A program made the translations under genes and the position numbers. From Bacillaceae bacterium UBA7792 (GTDB lineage Bacteria > Bacillota > Bacilli > Bacillales > Cytobacillaceae): DNA of 14,861 nucleotides. The stretch lies in assembly GCA_002480735.1 (NCBI GenBank), contig DLCS01000161.1, positions 1,830 to 16,690 of the forward strand, in the 5' to 3' direction. Positions 1-7,449 of the stretch are shown here, in pieces. The first letter of the stretch is position 1; the number at the start of each line of letters is the position of its first letter. A model generated the notes under the pieces. That model saw nothing but the letters and a program-made list of their open reading frames with translations, did no database searches and had not been told where the DNA came from.

Positions 1-1061
1 TGCACCAATTTTTGCAATTGATGTGAAACTTGGACGTTATGAATGATTTTCCCTTCACTTAAAAGATTGGTATACCATTCCGCTTCTTCCTTTTCTAAGG
101 AATCATTCATTTCCTGAACCCTACTAATTTCATCTACGAAAATTAGAGCTTCATTGGGCAAATAGTTCACTAGACTATTAGAGTCTTGGTAGGCAAATGA
201 TAGATATTTGAATATTTCCTCTGGTTTCTGATTATTTTGGAGCTGCTCCATTTCATAGCTAATATTTTGCATTAATAAGGATTTTGCCTTTTCGTCTTTA
301 AGTTTTTTTAGACTATCAGCTAAGCCTGCCTCAAGCTTCGAAGCAACCATCATATGATGCTCGTCTAATAAGGGCATTTCCGTCGCAGGGCCAAATTGTA
401 TTTCATTCATCTTCTCTCGAGAACGCTGATCCTCAAGGGAAAAGGAGCGAATCGATTCAATTTCAGTATCAAATAGCTCTATTCGAATCGGATCTGATTC
501 TGTAAGAGGATAAATGTCGATAATTCCTCCTCTTACACTAAATTCACCCGGGGATGTGACCATTTCTGAACGAGCATATCCCATGTCAACTAATTTTAAA
601 AGCAGTTGATCTACTTCTATTTCTTCCCCGACTTTTAAAGTAATTTGTAGCTTCTCCCATAGACTTTTCGGCGGAATGATTTTCCTCAAACCTGAGACAG
701 GCACAATCAAAATCCCGTTTTTCTTTCTGCTCCAATGGTTCAGGACATCAATGCGCTGTGCTTTAAGCTCAGGACTTGCTACACTCATTTCTGCTGCAAT
801 TAATTCATTTGCTGGATATAGAAATACCTCGTTCTCATCCACAAGCTGAATCAGATCATCATAGAGCTTTTGGGCCTGCAAAAGATTATAAGTAACAATG
901 AATAGGGGTTGTCTTGTTTCGCTATAGATGGATGCCAAAAAGACGGTACGAGCAGATCCAGACAAACCTGCCACCAGTTGCTCCTTTAAGCCCCCCTTAA
1001 TCCCTGCTATAACTGAACGCATATCATCATGACCTGTAAAAAGCTGTTTTAGACCGAACAC
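1..1061 (-). CDS. mfd: Transcription-repair coupling factor Mfd, N-terminal part (cut by window edge)
   Basis: Mfd is a DNA translocase that removes RNA polymerase stalled at lesions and recruits UvrA. Only the first 353 codons are here; the gene runs off the left edge. The protein begins VFGLKQLFTGHDDM and contains the UvrB-like N-terminal region: GLSGSART around residue 33, then SPGEFSVRGGIIDIYPLTE around residue 160 and RIELFDTEIESIRSF shortly after, all closely matching B. subtilis Mfd. The translocase and UvrA-interaction parts must lie outside the window. Start chosen: GTG at 1061-1059, because AGGAGG lies 6 nt upstream and a TTG two bases upstream runs at once into a stop. It follows fin, with a 152-nt gap holding a weak terminator-like hairpin. 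In B. subtilis spoVT comes next; that is expectation, not seen. Confidence 0.97.
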   Translation of the reverse strand, partial: MFGLKQLFTGHDDMRSVIAGIKGGLKEQLVAGLSGSARTVFLASIYSETRQPLFIVTYNLLQAQKLYDDLIQLVDENEVFLYPANELIAAEMSVASPELKAQRIDVLNHWSRKKNGILIVPVSGLRKIIPPKSLWEKLQITLKVGEEIEVDQLLLKLVDMGYARSEMVTSPGEFSVRGGIIDIYPLTESDPIRIELFDTEIESIRSFSLEDQRSREKMNEIQFGPATEMPLLDEHHMMVASKLEAGLADSLKKLKDEKAKSLLMQNISYEMEQLQNNQKPEEIFKYLSFAYQDSNSLVNYLPNEALIFVDEISRVQEMNDSLEKEEAEWYTNLLSEGKIIHNVQVSHQLQKLV

Positions 1062-1177
1062 AAGACTCCTCCTCCCTTTTTACAAGTGTGTAATCTATTA
1101 ATAGTTTAACAATGGCTCTTTCTCAAACATTACGAATAGAAAAATGCCTTGGAGATAAAGTCCAAAGCTTGTATGAA

Positions 1178-1215
1178 AAGGGCTCTTGCCTCCAATCAGT
1201 GTAGAGACAGCCCTT
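1178..1215 (-). terminator. Weak terminator-like hairpin after fin
   Basis: On the minus strand AAGGGCT (1215-1209) pairs with AGCCCTT (1184-1178) across a loop of about 24 nt, followed by only four T residues. The upstream arm overlaps the fin stop codon. The long loop and short T run suggest a leaky terminator or partial attenuator, letting some transcription enter mfd. Confidence 0.45.
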
Positions 1216-1444
1216 AATGAATAAGGTAATCATATTGATAATAATCCGGGTTCCGCTTTAACGATTCATGGCAGTCCTCACAAATCGCTTTGATATGGAT
1301 ATCACCTGAGGAGTCATAGGATACCATCTCCATTCGCTCCTCATCAGTAAGCTCACTTAGACCCAGCCTTTCTGAATCCATTGCTATATTATCAATGGTA
1401 CCCATCGGGTGTCCACAATGTCGACAATAGTATTTTAGAGCCAT
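1214..1444 (-). CDS. fin: Anti-sigma-F factor Fin (YabK family)
   Basis: Small 76-residue protein matching Fin, which in B. subtilis binds RNA polymerase and helps the forespore switch from sigma-F to sigma-G. Two CxxC pairs, C7-R-H-C10 and C55-E-D-C58, form the expected zinc-ribbon, and the C-terminus is YYQYDYLIH. The length equals that of the B. subtilis protein. The frame stays open 22 codons further upstream, but the ATG at 1444 has a clear GGGGAGG 6 nt before it and begins MALKYYCRHCG as expected of the family, so the longer form is rejected. A sigma-F-like promoter sits just upstream (1479-1508), between pth and fin, which fits forespore expression. Family assignment is firm; the function is transferred from B. 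subtilis. Confidence 0.93.
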   Translation of the reverse strand: MALKYYCRHCGHPMGTIDNIAMDSERLGLSELTDEERMEMVSYDSSGDIHIKAICEDCHESLKRNPDYYQYDYLIH

Positions 1445-1478
1445 AATTAGCCTCCCCTTCAAACAGTTCATTATCTTT

Positions 1479-1508
1479 ATTAATAACCGTTTAAAAGAGA
1501 CTTTATTC
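1479..1508 (-). promoter_or_regulatory. Sigma-F-like promoter of fin
   Basis: GAATA (1508-1504), an exact 15-nt spacer, then GGTTATTAAT (1488-1479). The sigma-F pattern is roughly GYWTA-N15-GGNNANANTW; the -35 differs in one base, the -10 keeps GG and the central A but departs from consensus further on. The predicted start leaves a leader of about 28 nt before the fin ATG. In B. subtilis fin is known to be sigma-F dependent, which supports the assignment. Confidence 0.5.
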
Positions 1509-1537
1509 ACCTAATTACTTCAAGTCGACCTTTGTGA

Positions 1538-2101
1538 TTATTTTTGGTTATATTCATTCATCACTTGCAAAAACGGCCGTTCAAACGTAGCTTCACAGGC
1601 CTCTCCGCATTTTGCAATGACCTGATTCATGATCTCCTGCTCTTCCTTTGTGAACCGAGACAATACATAATCTGTAATAGGCTGACCATTGGAAGGCCTA
1701 CTAACACCTACTCTTATTCTATTAAATTCCTGGCTGCCCACATGGGCAATGATAGACTTCATGCCATTATGTCCACCGGCACTGCCCTTTTGTCTTAGAC
1801 GTATCCTTCCAACTGGAAGATCTAAATCATCGTATATCACAATCAAATCTTCCAGATCAATATCATAATAGTCCATGAGAGGTCGAACAGATTCTCCTGA
1901 TAAATTCATATATGTTAACGGCTTGAGCAAAAATACCTTCTCTCCCCTTACATGACCTACACCATACAATCCCTTATGCTTGGATTGATCAAGCGGGATA
2001 TGGAGCTGATTAGATAAATAATCAATCACTTCAAAACCTATATTATGCCTTGTTTTTTCATATTGCCTTCCTGGATTGCCTAGGCCTACGATTAATTTCA
2101 T
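1538..2101 (-). CDS. pth: Peptidyl-tRNA hydrolase (SpoVC)
   Basis: Peptidyl-tRNA hydrolase cleaves the ester bond of peptidyl-tRNAs dropped by ribosomes, recycling tRNA in the cytoplasm; the Bacillus gene is also called spoVC because mutants stall late in sporulation. The 187-residue protein has the usual length. It opens [14 protein letters not shown], with the catalytic set visible: N9, H19 (TRHN), D91 (YDDLDLPVG) and N112 (GGHNGMKSI). Further motifs are TYMNLSGE around residue 63 and [14 protein letters not shown] at 2101 is preceded by AAGGAGG at good spacing. It lies 98 nt downstream of ctc across a terminator-like hairpin, and fin follows after 93 nt. Confidence 0.97.
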   Translation of the reverse strand: MKLIVGLGNPGRQYEKTRHNIGFEVIDYLSNQLHIPLDQSKHKGLYGVGHVRGEKVFLLKPLTYMNLSGESVRPLMDYYDIDLEDLIVIYDDLDLPVGRIRLRQKGSAGGHNGMKSIIAHVGSQEFNRIRVGVSRPSNGQPITDYVLSRFTKEEQEIMNQVIAKCGEACEATFERPFLQVMNEYNQK

Positions 2102-2160
2102 TTTCTCACCCTCCTTATTAAAGGCTGCTAGTGCTGGTCCTAAACGGCTACCAAAACGTT

Positions 2161-2190
2161 AAGGGGCTGACTTTTATCTGTCAGTCCCTT
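2161..2190 (-). terminator. Terminator-like hairpin after ctc
   Basis: Minus-strand stem AAGGGACTGAC (2190-2180) pairs with GTCAGCCCCTT (2171-2161), 10 of 11 pairs with one internal A/C mismatch, around an 8-nt loop. The following bases are AACGTTTTGG, so the T run is interrupted; partial read-through into pth is likely. Confidence 0.6.
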
Positions 2191-2199
2191 AAGCCTTGC

Positions 2200-2844
2200 T
2201 TATTCAGACTTTTCTTCACTAGCCTCAGTTTCCCTGCCCTCTTCGTTCTTCGGAATTCCTTCCTCTTGCTCCTCACCTGTATCTATTTCTACCTCAACCT
2301 TTGGTGGAAGTATCGATACAATGGTCTGTTCGGCTTCATGGTTAATCTGAAACTCTTTTCCGGCGCTTAGTTCACCGACCGTAATGGTTTCCCCCACCTG
2401 TAAATGTGAAACATCGACATCAATAGCTGAAGGAATATTGGCAGGTGTCGCAGTAATGGATACCTCATGCAGGGCTAACTGCATCACTCCGCCATCCTTC
2501 ACGCCAGCTGCTTCTCCAACTAGATTAACCCGCACATCTGCAGTGATTTCCTTGGACATATCTACAGCTAATAAATCAGCATGTAAAATTTCATTCTTAA
2601 CTGGATCAGCTTGGTACTCCGTTAATATAACATTGACCTGCTTACCGTTTAAGTCTAACGGAAAAACACCATTTCGACCAACCTCACGTATTTTTTTCAA
2701 AAAATCCGCCCCATTTACATAAACGGAGGTGCTGCCCACTTTGTTGCCATATACGACAGCGGGGATATTCCCTTCTTTGCGAATCTTCGTGAGTGTAGAG
2801 TTGCGAAACTCAGTTCTCTCTGTAGCCTGTAATGCAGTACTCAT
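2200..2844 (-). CDS. ctc: General stress protein Ctc / ribosomal protein bL25
   Basis: The 214-residue protein is a member of the bL25/TL5/CTC family that binds 5S rRNA in the large ribosomal subunit; in B. subtilis Ctc is a general stress protein. The N-terminal L25 domain spans about residues 5-92 (RKEGNIPAVVYGNK, then NEILHADLLAVD), and the beta-rich CTC domain about 98-182 (VRVNLVGEAAGVKDGG, then VGETITVGEL). After residue 183 comes a strongly acidic low-complexity tail rich in Glu, about 10 residues longer overall than B. subtilis Ctc. ATG at 2844 has GGAAGGGG upstream at workable spacing. A sigma-B promoter (2888-2913) lies 44 nt before the start, matching its stress role. It follows prs and precedes pth as in B. 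subtilis. Confidence 0.96.
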   Translation of the reverse strand: MSTALQATERTEFRNSTLTKIRKEGNIPAVVYGNKVGSTSVYVNGADFLKKIREVGRNGVFPLDLNGKQVNVILTEYQADPVKNEILHADLLAVDMSKEITADVRVNLVGEAAGVKDGGVMQLALHEVSITATPANIPSAIDVDVSHLQVGETITVGELSAGKEFQINHEAEQTIVSILPPKVEVEIDTGEEQEEGIPKNEEGRETEASEEKSE

Positions 2845-2887
2845 GTTATTTACCCCTTCCTAATTTTAAGAGCGTTCTATATAGAAA

Positions 2888-2913
2888 ATGCCCAAAATAA
2901 GTAAGGAATAAAC
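2888..2913 (-). promoter_or_regulatory. Sigma-B promoter of ctc
   Basis: GTTTAT (2913-2908), a 14-nt spacer and GGGCAT (2893-2888). The general-stress sigma-B pattern is GTTTAA-N12-15-GGGTAT, so each hexamer differs by one base. ctc was one of the first sigma-B genes described in B. subtilis, so site and gene agree. Confidence 0.8.
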
Positions 2914-2967
2914 ATAATACTTAGAGAAGTGCTCTTCTCCTGAGATTGCCCACACACTGATCGGGGA

Positions 2968-2994
2968 AAGGCTTGCCTTTTTAAAGCAAGCCTT
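2968..2994 (-). terminator. Hairpin downstream of prs, without a T run
   Basis: A perfect 9-bp stem, AAGGCTTGC (2994-2986) with GCAAGCCTT (2976-2968), closes a 9-nt loop just 14 nt after the prs stop codon. On the minus strand the arm is followed by TCCCC, so there is no good T tract. It may be a weak terminator, or a 3'-end RNA-stabilising stem that lets prs transcripts continue into ctc. Confidence 0.5.
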
Positions 2995-3008
2995 GTCATT
3001 ATTTATGA

Positions 3009-3965
3009 TTAATCAAAAAGTGTACTAACAGATTGGTGCTCATGTACCCGTATAATGGCTTCGCCTATTAGCGCAGCAACAGATAATTGTTTAATTTTCC
3101 CAGACAACTTCTCTTCAGAAAGTGCAATTGAGTTTGTGACAACAAGCTCTTTAATTTTTGAGTTTTCGATACGTTCAATCGCAGGACCGGAAAGAACTGG
3201 GTGTGTACAGCACGCATAAACCTCTAAGGCACCATTTTCGACTAGTGCGTTGGCGGCTAAGGTAATTGTACCAGCGGTATCAATGATATCATCAATTAAA
3301 ATGGCCACTTTGCCTTCAATATTTCCGACGATATTCATGACCTCTGCCACATTTGGCTTTGGTCTGCGCTTATCAATAATTGCAATTGGAGCTTTCAGAC
3401 GTTCAGACATTTTTCGAGCACGTGTCACCCCACCATGGTCAGGTGATACAATCACGATATCTCCATTCAAATCTTTATGCTGAAAATAATCTGCTAAAAT
3501 CGGTACCCCCATTAAATGATCTGTAGGAATATCAAAGAATCCTTGAATTTGTGGAGCATGTAAATCAAGGGTAATGACCCTTGTGGCACCAGCAGTTTCA
3601 AGTAAATTAGCCACTAGCTTAGCTGTAATTGGCTCACGAGCTCTTGCTTTACGGTCCTGTCTTGCATAGCCGTAATATGGCATAACAATATTAATGGTCT
3701 TAGCAGATGCACGCTTTAGAGCATCAATCATAATCAGTAACTCCATTAAATGTTCATTCACTGGAGAACTCGTCGATTGGATGACGAAAACATCACAGCC
3801 GCGAATGCTTTCTTCAATATTGATTTGAACCTCTCCATCACTAAATCTTTGAACGGAACATTTTCCAAGCTCAACACCAATTACCCTTGCAATTTCTTCT
3901 GCTAGCTGTCGGTTTGAATTTAAGGTAAACACCTTTAAATTCGGATCTAAATACTGATTTGACAT
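3009..3965 (-). CDS. prs: Ribose-phosphate diphosphokinase (PRPP synthase)
   Basis: Class I PRPP synthase makes phosphoribosyl diphosphate from ribose 5-phosphate and ATP, feeding purine, pyrimidine, histidine, tryptophan and NAD synthesis. The 318 residues match B. subtilis Prs (317) almost end to end. Visible motifs: [17 protein letters not shown] (40-56), [16 protein letters not shown] (97-112), [11 protein letters not shown] with H135, [11 protein letters not shown] (174-184), the catalytic loop KRRPKPN (199-205) and the ribose-phosphate loop DDIIDTAGT (225-233). The ATG at 3965 has GGAGG 6 nt upstream and begins MSNQYLDPN as in the family; an in-frame ATG at 4031 would add 22 unrelated residues and is rejected. 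It lies 122 nt after glmU, a wider gap than I recall for B. subtilis. Its product is the effector of PurR, encoded upstream. Confidence 0.98.
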   Translation of the reverse strand: MSNQYLDPNLKVFTLNSNRQLAEEIARVIGVELGKCSVQRFSDGEVQINIEESIRGCDVFVIQSTSSPVNEHLMELLIMIDALKRASAKTINIVMPYYGYARQDRKARAREPITAKLVANLLETAGATRVITLDLHAPQIQGFFDIPTDHLMGVPILADYFQHKDLNGDIVIVSPDHGGVTRARKMSERLKAPIAIIDKRRPKPNVAEVMNIVGNIEGKVAILIDDIIDTAGTITLAANALVENGALEVYACCTHPVLSGPAIERIENSKIKELVVTNSIALSEEKLSGKIKQLSVAALIGEAIIRVHEHQSVSTLFD

Positions 3966-4087
3966 GGTGAACCTCCAATTGCTTTTCTTATTTTTTGGCT
4001 CTGTTATACGCCAATGCCGATCCTTATGCATATGGGTTATTCACTCCATACAAATAAGGTTTGATCGACACTGAACATGAACACAAC

Positions 4088-5455
4088 CTATTTTTTCAAT
4101 TTGTCTGCGTACTGCTCTTTATTAACTTGTCTGGCTCGGGCAATCGCTAGAGCATTTCCAGGAACATCCTGTGTAACCGTTGAACCTGCTGCCACGTATG
4201 CACCGTTTCCAATCGTGACTGGTGCCACTAGATTGGAGTTGCAACCAATAAAGACATCGTCCTCAATCTTCGTCAAATATTTCTTTTTCCCGTCATAGTT
4301 TACGGTGATGGAGCCACAGCCGATGTTAACATCACTGCCCACTTCAGCATCTCCTATGTAGCTTAGATGGGATGCCTTGCTGCCTTTCCCAAATACGGAT
4401 TTCTTTATCTCAACAAAATTTCCGATCTTTACTTCATCGTGAATTTGTGATTGTGGTCGAATGTGAGCAAATGGTCCAATATTGACATGAGAGCCAATCT
4501 CGCTGTCATAAGCAACAGATTGACGAATGACCGTACCTTCTCCAATTAGACAATTGCTAATTTCACTGTTGGGTCCAATTGTGCAATCTGAAGAAATTCT
4601 TGTATTTCCTGATAGAACCGTTCCAGGTTGAATAATGGTATCCTGTCCAATCTCCACATCAGAACCGATATACGTATGATCGGGATCAATGATCGATACG
4701 CCGTTTCGCATATGAAACTCATTAATTCTCTTCCTTAATATAGTCTCTGCTTTTGCGAGAGCTACTCGATCATTAACGCCAAGAGTTTCTTCAAAATCAT
4801 CCGTTTGATAAGCAGTAACTGTCTCACCAGCATTTTTTAGAATTTCAATCACGTCTGGGAGATAGTATTCTCCTTGTACATTCTCATTTGAAACATTATT
4901 TAACGCCTCAAATAGTGCTCTATTATCAAAGCAATATGTACCTGTATTAATTTCTCTAACGGTTCTTTCCTCTTCTGTCGCATCCTTATGTTCAACAATT
5001 TTCTCAACTAACCCATTTTTATTGCGAATAATACGTCCATAGCCAGTCGGATCATCTGCATAAGCGGTTAAAACCGTCGCTTTCGCCTTTGCTTCTTCAT
5101 GGTGCTTAACTAATGATTCCATCGTTTCAGCCTTGATTAACGGAGTATCTCCACAAACAACAAGCGTAATACCCTCTTTATCTTCAAGGATGGAACGAGC
5201 CTGTATCACAGCATGAGCGGTACCTAGCTGTTCTTCCTGTAAGGCATAGCTGCAGGCTTCTCCCAATTGAGATTGAACAAGCTCTGCCCCGTGGCCAATA
5301 ATGGTCACAATTCTGTCCATTTGAAGTTTGGAAACTTGATCCACTACATGTTGAACCATAGGTTTGCCGCAAACGGGATGCAAGACCTTATAGAGCTTTG
5401 ACTTCATCCTTGTCCCTTGACCAGCGGCTAGTATGACCGCATAACGTTTAGACAT
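4088..5455 (-). CDS. glmU: Bifunctional UDP-N-acetylglucosamine pyrophosphorylase / glucosamine-1-phosphate N-acetyltransferase
   Basis: GlmU (GcaD in Bacillus) acetylates glucosamine-1-phosphate and then couples it to UTP, giving UDP-GlcNAc for peptidoglycan and teichoic acids. The 455 residues carry the uridyltransferase half (about 1-230) with [11 protein letters not shown] at 9-19, QLGTAHAV at 76-83, CGDTPL at 101-106 and NTGTYCF at 170-176. The left-handed beta-helix acetyltransferase half (about 250-445) shows hexapeptide repeats, the catalytic H363 in [14 protein letters not shown], and NYDGKKKY at 386-393. ATG at 5455 is preceded by GGAGG at 8 nt. It has its own sigma-A promoter (5542-5570) behind the spoVG terminator, so it need not depend on spoVG transcription. 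prs follows on the same strand. Confidence 0.98.
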   Translation of the reverse strand: MSKRYAVILAAGQGTRMKSKLYKVLHPVCGKPMVQHVVDQVSKLQMDRIVTIIGHGAELVQSQLGEACSYALQEEQLGTAHAVIQARSILEDKEGITLVVCGDTPLIKAETMESLVKHHEEAKAKATVLTAYADDPTGYGRIIRNKNGLVEKIVEHKDATEEERTVREINTGTYCFDNRALFEALNNVSNENVQGEYYLPDVIEILKNAGETVTAYQTDDFEETLGVNDRVALAKAETILRKRINEFHMRNGVSIIDPDHTYIGSDVEIGQDTIIQPGTVLSGNTRISSDCTIGPNSEISNCLIGEGTVIRQSVAYDSEIGSHVNIGPFAHIRPQSQIHDEVKIGNFVEIKKSVFGKGSKASHLSYIGDAEVGSDVNIGCGSITVNYDGKKKYLTKIEDDVFIGCNSNLVAPVTIGNGAYVAAGSTVTQDVPGNALAIARARQVNKEQYADKLKK

Positions 5456-5541
5456 TGACAGTCCTCCATTACCTTTGTGAAAAGGCCTAAAATTACTATA
5501 AATCGATTAAAATCGTCAATTAGTTAAATGAATCCATTAAA

Positions 5542-5570
5542 AATATATCCTAAATACATGACTATTTCAA
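5542..5570 (-). promoter_or_regulatory. Sigma-A promoter of glmU-prs
   Basis: TTGAAA (5570-5565), a 17-nt spacer and TATATT (5547-5542), each one base or so off consensus, in AT-rich surroundings. The start site would be near 5535, leaving a leader of about 80 nt. It lies downstream of the spoVG terminator and so allows vegetative transcription of glmU and prs. Confidence 0.75.
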
Positions 5571-5585
5571 GGAAAGTTCAATAAG

Positions 5586-5599
5586 TACAAATATTTGTA
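5586..5599. repeat. 14-bp perfect palindrome upstream of the glmU promoter
   Basis: TACAAATATTTGTA is its own reverse complement. It sits 16 bp upstream of the glmU -35 box and, on the other strand, directly before a perfect Shine-Dalgarno. It could be an operator or chance in AT-rich DNA; no regulator is named by the sequence. Confidence 0.4.
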
Positions 5600-5683
5600 A
5601 AAAGGAGGTTTAACAATTAGCAAGCGGGGGTATGGAAAGGTGGATAGGTTAGTGATGGTTCCACTTGAGGAAAACTTCGGATG

Positions 5684-5713
5684 AAAAAAGGCCTTACTTA
5701 TGAAGTAGGCCCT
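5684..5713 (-). terminator. Terminator of spoVG
   Basis: Minus-strand arms AAGGGCCTACTT (5713-5702) and AAGTAAGGCCTT (5699-5688 approximately) pair with two internal irregularities, enclose a very short loop, and are followed by a run of six T. It lies 12 nt after the spoVG stop and separates spoVG from glmU. Confidence 0.8.
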
Positions 5714-5725
5714 TGTTGCAATATC

Positions 5726-6016
5726 CTAAGAAGCTCCGGCTTCTTCAAATTCAACTTCTAATTCACCTAAACGGTGGTACTCAGCCAAAACAGCCTCTTG
5801 GATTTTTCCGCGCGTCCCTGAATTGATTGGATGAGCGATATCACGAAATTCCCCATCTGGTGTGCGCTTACTTGGCATAGCAACAAACAATCCGTTGTTC
5901 CCATCGATGACGCGAATGTCATGAACAACAAACTCATTATCAAGCGTAATTGAGGCAATCGCTCTCATACGGCCATCTGTATTGACACGGCGTAATCTGA
6001 CATCAGTTACTTCCAT
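5726..6016 (-). CDS. spoVG: SpoVG, RNA/DNA-binding regulator of septation and sporulation
   Basis: SpoVG is a small nucleic-acid-binding regulator found across Firmicutes; in B. subtilis it affects asymmetric septation and spore cortex formation. The 96-residue product begins [17 protein letters not shown] and contains [20 protein letters not shown] and [18 protein letters not shown], almost identical to B. subtilis SpoVG, ending in the acidic EFEEAGAS. The ATG at 6016 is chosen: the GTG codons 9 and 12 nt upstream are part of the Shine-Dalgarno AGGTGGTG itself. A strong sigma-H promoter (6059-6087) lies upstream, the classical control of this gene, and a terminator follows. ridA lies 163 nt upstream. 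Confidence 0.97.
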   Translation of the reverse strand: MEVTDVRLRRVNTDGRMRAIASITLDNEFVVHDIRVIDGNNGLFVAMPSKRTPDGEFRDIAHPINSGTRGKIQEAVLAEYHRLGELEVEFEEAGAS

Positions 6017-6058
6017 TGTGTTCACCACCTTTACGAATAGTTAAAAATCTAAGTTAAC

Positions 6059-6087
6059 TAATTCAACATAATTTCCATTTTTCCTTC
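6059..6087 (-). promoter_or_regulatory. Sigma-H promoter of spoVG
   Basis: GAAGGAAAA (6087-6079), an 11-nt spacer and GTTGAATTA (6067-6059) match the sigma-H pattern RNAGGAWWW-N11-12-RNNGAATWW at every fixed position. AT-rich sequence lies directly upstream. Transcription would start near 6052, about 36 nt before the spoVG ATG. Confidence 0.88.
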
Positions 6088-6124
6088 TTTTTAGGAAATA
6101 TTTTTTAAAAATCACGTGAAAGAT

Positions 6125-6139
6125 ATAAACCGCTTTCAA
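6125..6139 (-). promoter_or_regulatory. cre-like (CcpA) box between ridA and spoVG
   Basis: TTGAAAGCGGTTTAT fits the degenerate cre pattern WTGNAANCGNWNNCW with one mismatch (A for C at position 14). It lies about 75-85 bp upstream of the predicted spoVG start. One-mismatch cre boxes are common by chance, so this is tentative. Confidence 0.3.
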
Positions 6140-6179
6140 AAAATTTCACACAACTACAGACATATATCAATTAACTAAA

Positions 6180-6554
6180 CTATTTCACAAGAGCAATAAC
6201 TTCTATTTCTACCAATGCATCCTTTGGTAGCCTCGCTACTTCCACACAAGAACGAGCAGGCTTATGTTGGGAAAAATATTCGCCATAAACTTCGTTTACC
6301 GCAGCAAAATCATCCATACTTTTTATAAAGACGGTAGCCTTTACAACCGTCTCAAAGGAGGCTCCTGCCTCTTGTAAGACAGCTTGCAGATTCTTAAATA
6401 CTTGATGGGTTTGCTCCTTAACATCCCCCTGAACCATTTCTCCAGCTGGTGTTAACGGGATCTGCCCCGAGCTAAAAAAAAGATTATTTACAATAATTCC
6501 TTGTGAATATGGACCTATGGCTGCTGGCGCTTGATTCGTCTGAACTGTTTTCAT
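6180..6554 (-). CDS. ridA: RidA family enamine/imine deaminase (YabJ)
   Basis: RidA (YabJ in Bacillus) hydrolyses reactive enamine/imine intermediates made by pyridoxal-phosphate enzymes such as threonine dehydratase, protecting other enzymes. The 124-residue protein has the family length and the signature at the C-terminus, [20 protein letters not shown], with the substrate-binding R101, C103 and E116; Y16 lies in the N-terminal GPYSQG. It closely resembles B. subtilis YabJ. ATG at 6554 follows GAGGGG at 6-7 nt. It starts only 43 nt after purR ends, with no terminator between them, so purR and ridA are probably one transcript. YabJ was linked genetically to purine regulation in B. subtilis, in keeping with this pairing. 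Confidence 0.97.
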   Translation of the reverse strand: MKTVQTNQAPAAIGPYSQGIIVNNLFFSSGQIPLTPAGEMVQGDVKEQTHQVFKNLQAVLQEAGASFETVVKATVFIKSMDDFAAVNEVYGEYFSQHKPARSCVEVARLPKDALVEIEVIALVK

Positions 6555-6597
6555 ATTAACATCCCCTCTCGAATTTTGTTTTCATGGATTCCTAGCC

Positions 6598-7437
6598 TCA
6601 TTGCAAAGAACTCATTTTTTCGAAATAATTTCCCACGCTAACGGAGATTTTCTTTTCTTTTACATCCACATCTGATAGCTTGATGAGAGATAAATAGTCA
6701 TCTACAAGTCTCTCTTCTGTTTTTTCTGCTTCTACTAACACAGCTATACCCGCAACCGTTGCATTAAATTCTTCGAGTAAGCTGATCATTCCATTAATCG
6801 TCCCGCCCGCTTTCATAAAATCATCCACGATCAGAACACTGGAGCCTTCCTCTAAGCTTCTCTTTGATAATAGCATCGTCTGAATCCTTTTGGTTGAGCC
6901 CGATACATAATTGATACTAACCGTTGAACCCTCAGTTACCTTACTGTCTCTTCTAACAATCACGACTGGAACATTCAGCTGACTTGCAACGGCATAAGCA
7001 AGAGGAATCCCTTTCGTTGCTACCGTCATGACCACATCAATTTTTGTATCTATGTACGCTGAAGCGAGTAAGCGACCTGCCTTTTGAACAATGGAGGGAT
7101 TTCCCAACAAATCCATCATATATAAGTACCCGCCAGGCAGGAGTCGATCGGGCTGTGCGATCGTTGCGCAAAGTTCTTCGATATAGGGTCTTGCTTCCGA
7201 TTCAGAAACCTTTACGTAGAACTTTACCCCTCCCGCTGCACCAGGAATGGTTTGAAGCGTCCCAATCCCTCTTTGTTCGAAAGCTTCCTTAATGATTCCA
7301 AGGTCTTCACTGATCGAGGATTTTGCCGATCCATATCTTTCAGAGAAAAAGGATAAAGAAACTAATTCTCTTGGATGTTCTAACAAATAATTCGTCATAT
7401 CGACCAATCTATCACTCCGACGAAATTTCAATAGCAT
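6598..7437 (-). CDS. purR: Purine operon repressor PurR
   Basis: PurR represses purine synthesis and transport genes in Bacillus; PRPP binding releases it from DNA. The 279-residue protein has an N-terminal winged-helix domain (about 1-75; LKFRRSDRLVDMTNYLL, then SERYGSAKSSISEDL) and a phosphoribosyltransferase-like domain with the PRPP motif VLIVDDFMKAGGT at 201-213 and TKGIPLAYAVASQLNVP at 141-157. Length is near the 285 of B. subtilis. ATG at 7437 has AAGGGAGG, with only 4 nt between the GGAGG and the start, so a neighbouring in-frame codon cannot be fully excluded. A PurBox and sigma-A promoter occupy the 53-nt gap after ispE, implying autoregulation. The effector PRPP is made by prs a few genes downstream. 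Confidence 0.97.
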   Translation of the reverse strand: MLLKFRRSDRLVDMTNYLLEHPRELVSLSFFSERYGSAKSSISEDLGIIKEAFEQRGIGTLQTIPGAAGGVKFYVKVSESEARPYIEELCATIAQPDRLLPGGYLYMMDLLGNPSIVQKAGRLLASAYIDTKIDVVMTVATKGIPLAYAVASQLNVPVVIVRRDSKVTEGSTVSINYVSGSTKRIQTMLLSKRSLEEGSSVLIVDDFMKAGGTINGMISLLEEFNATVAGIAVLVEAEKTEERLVDDYLSLIKLSDVDVKEKKISVSVGNYFEKMSSLQ

Positions 7438-7449
7438 ACAACCTCCCTT

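Noticed and set aside
1445..1510. Longer Fin start with 22 extra residues
   Set aside because: It would include the GGGGAGG site and the candidate sigma-F promoter; the 76-residue form fits the family.
2384..2722. Long plus-strand frame opposite ctc, and similar ones opposite glmU, prs, pth, rnmV, yabE and tatD
   Set aside because: Antisense shadows of well-recognised genes with no ribosome-binding site or family resemblance.
3966..4031. Upstream in-frame ATG extending Prs by 22 residues
   Set aside because: The extension is unlike the family, while the ATG at 3965 has a good GGAGG and the conserved MSNQY start.
6017..6028. GTG start extending SpoVG by four residues
   Set aside because: These bases are part of the AGGTGGTG ribosome-binding site, and the family begins MEVTDVRL.
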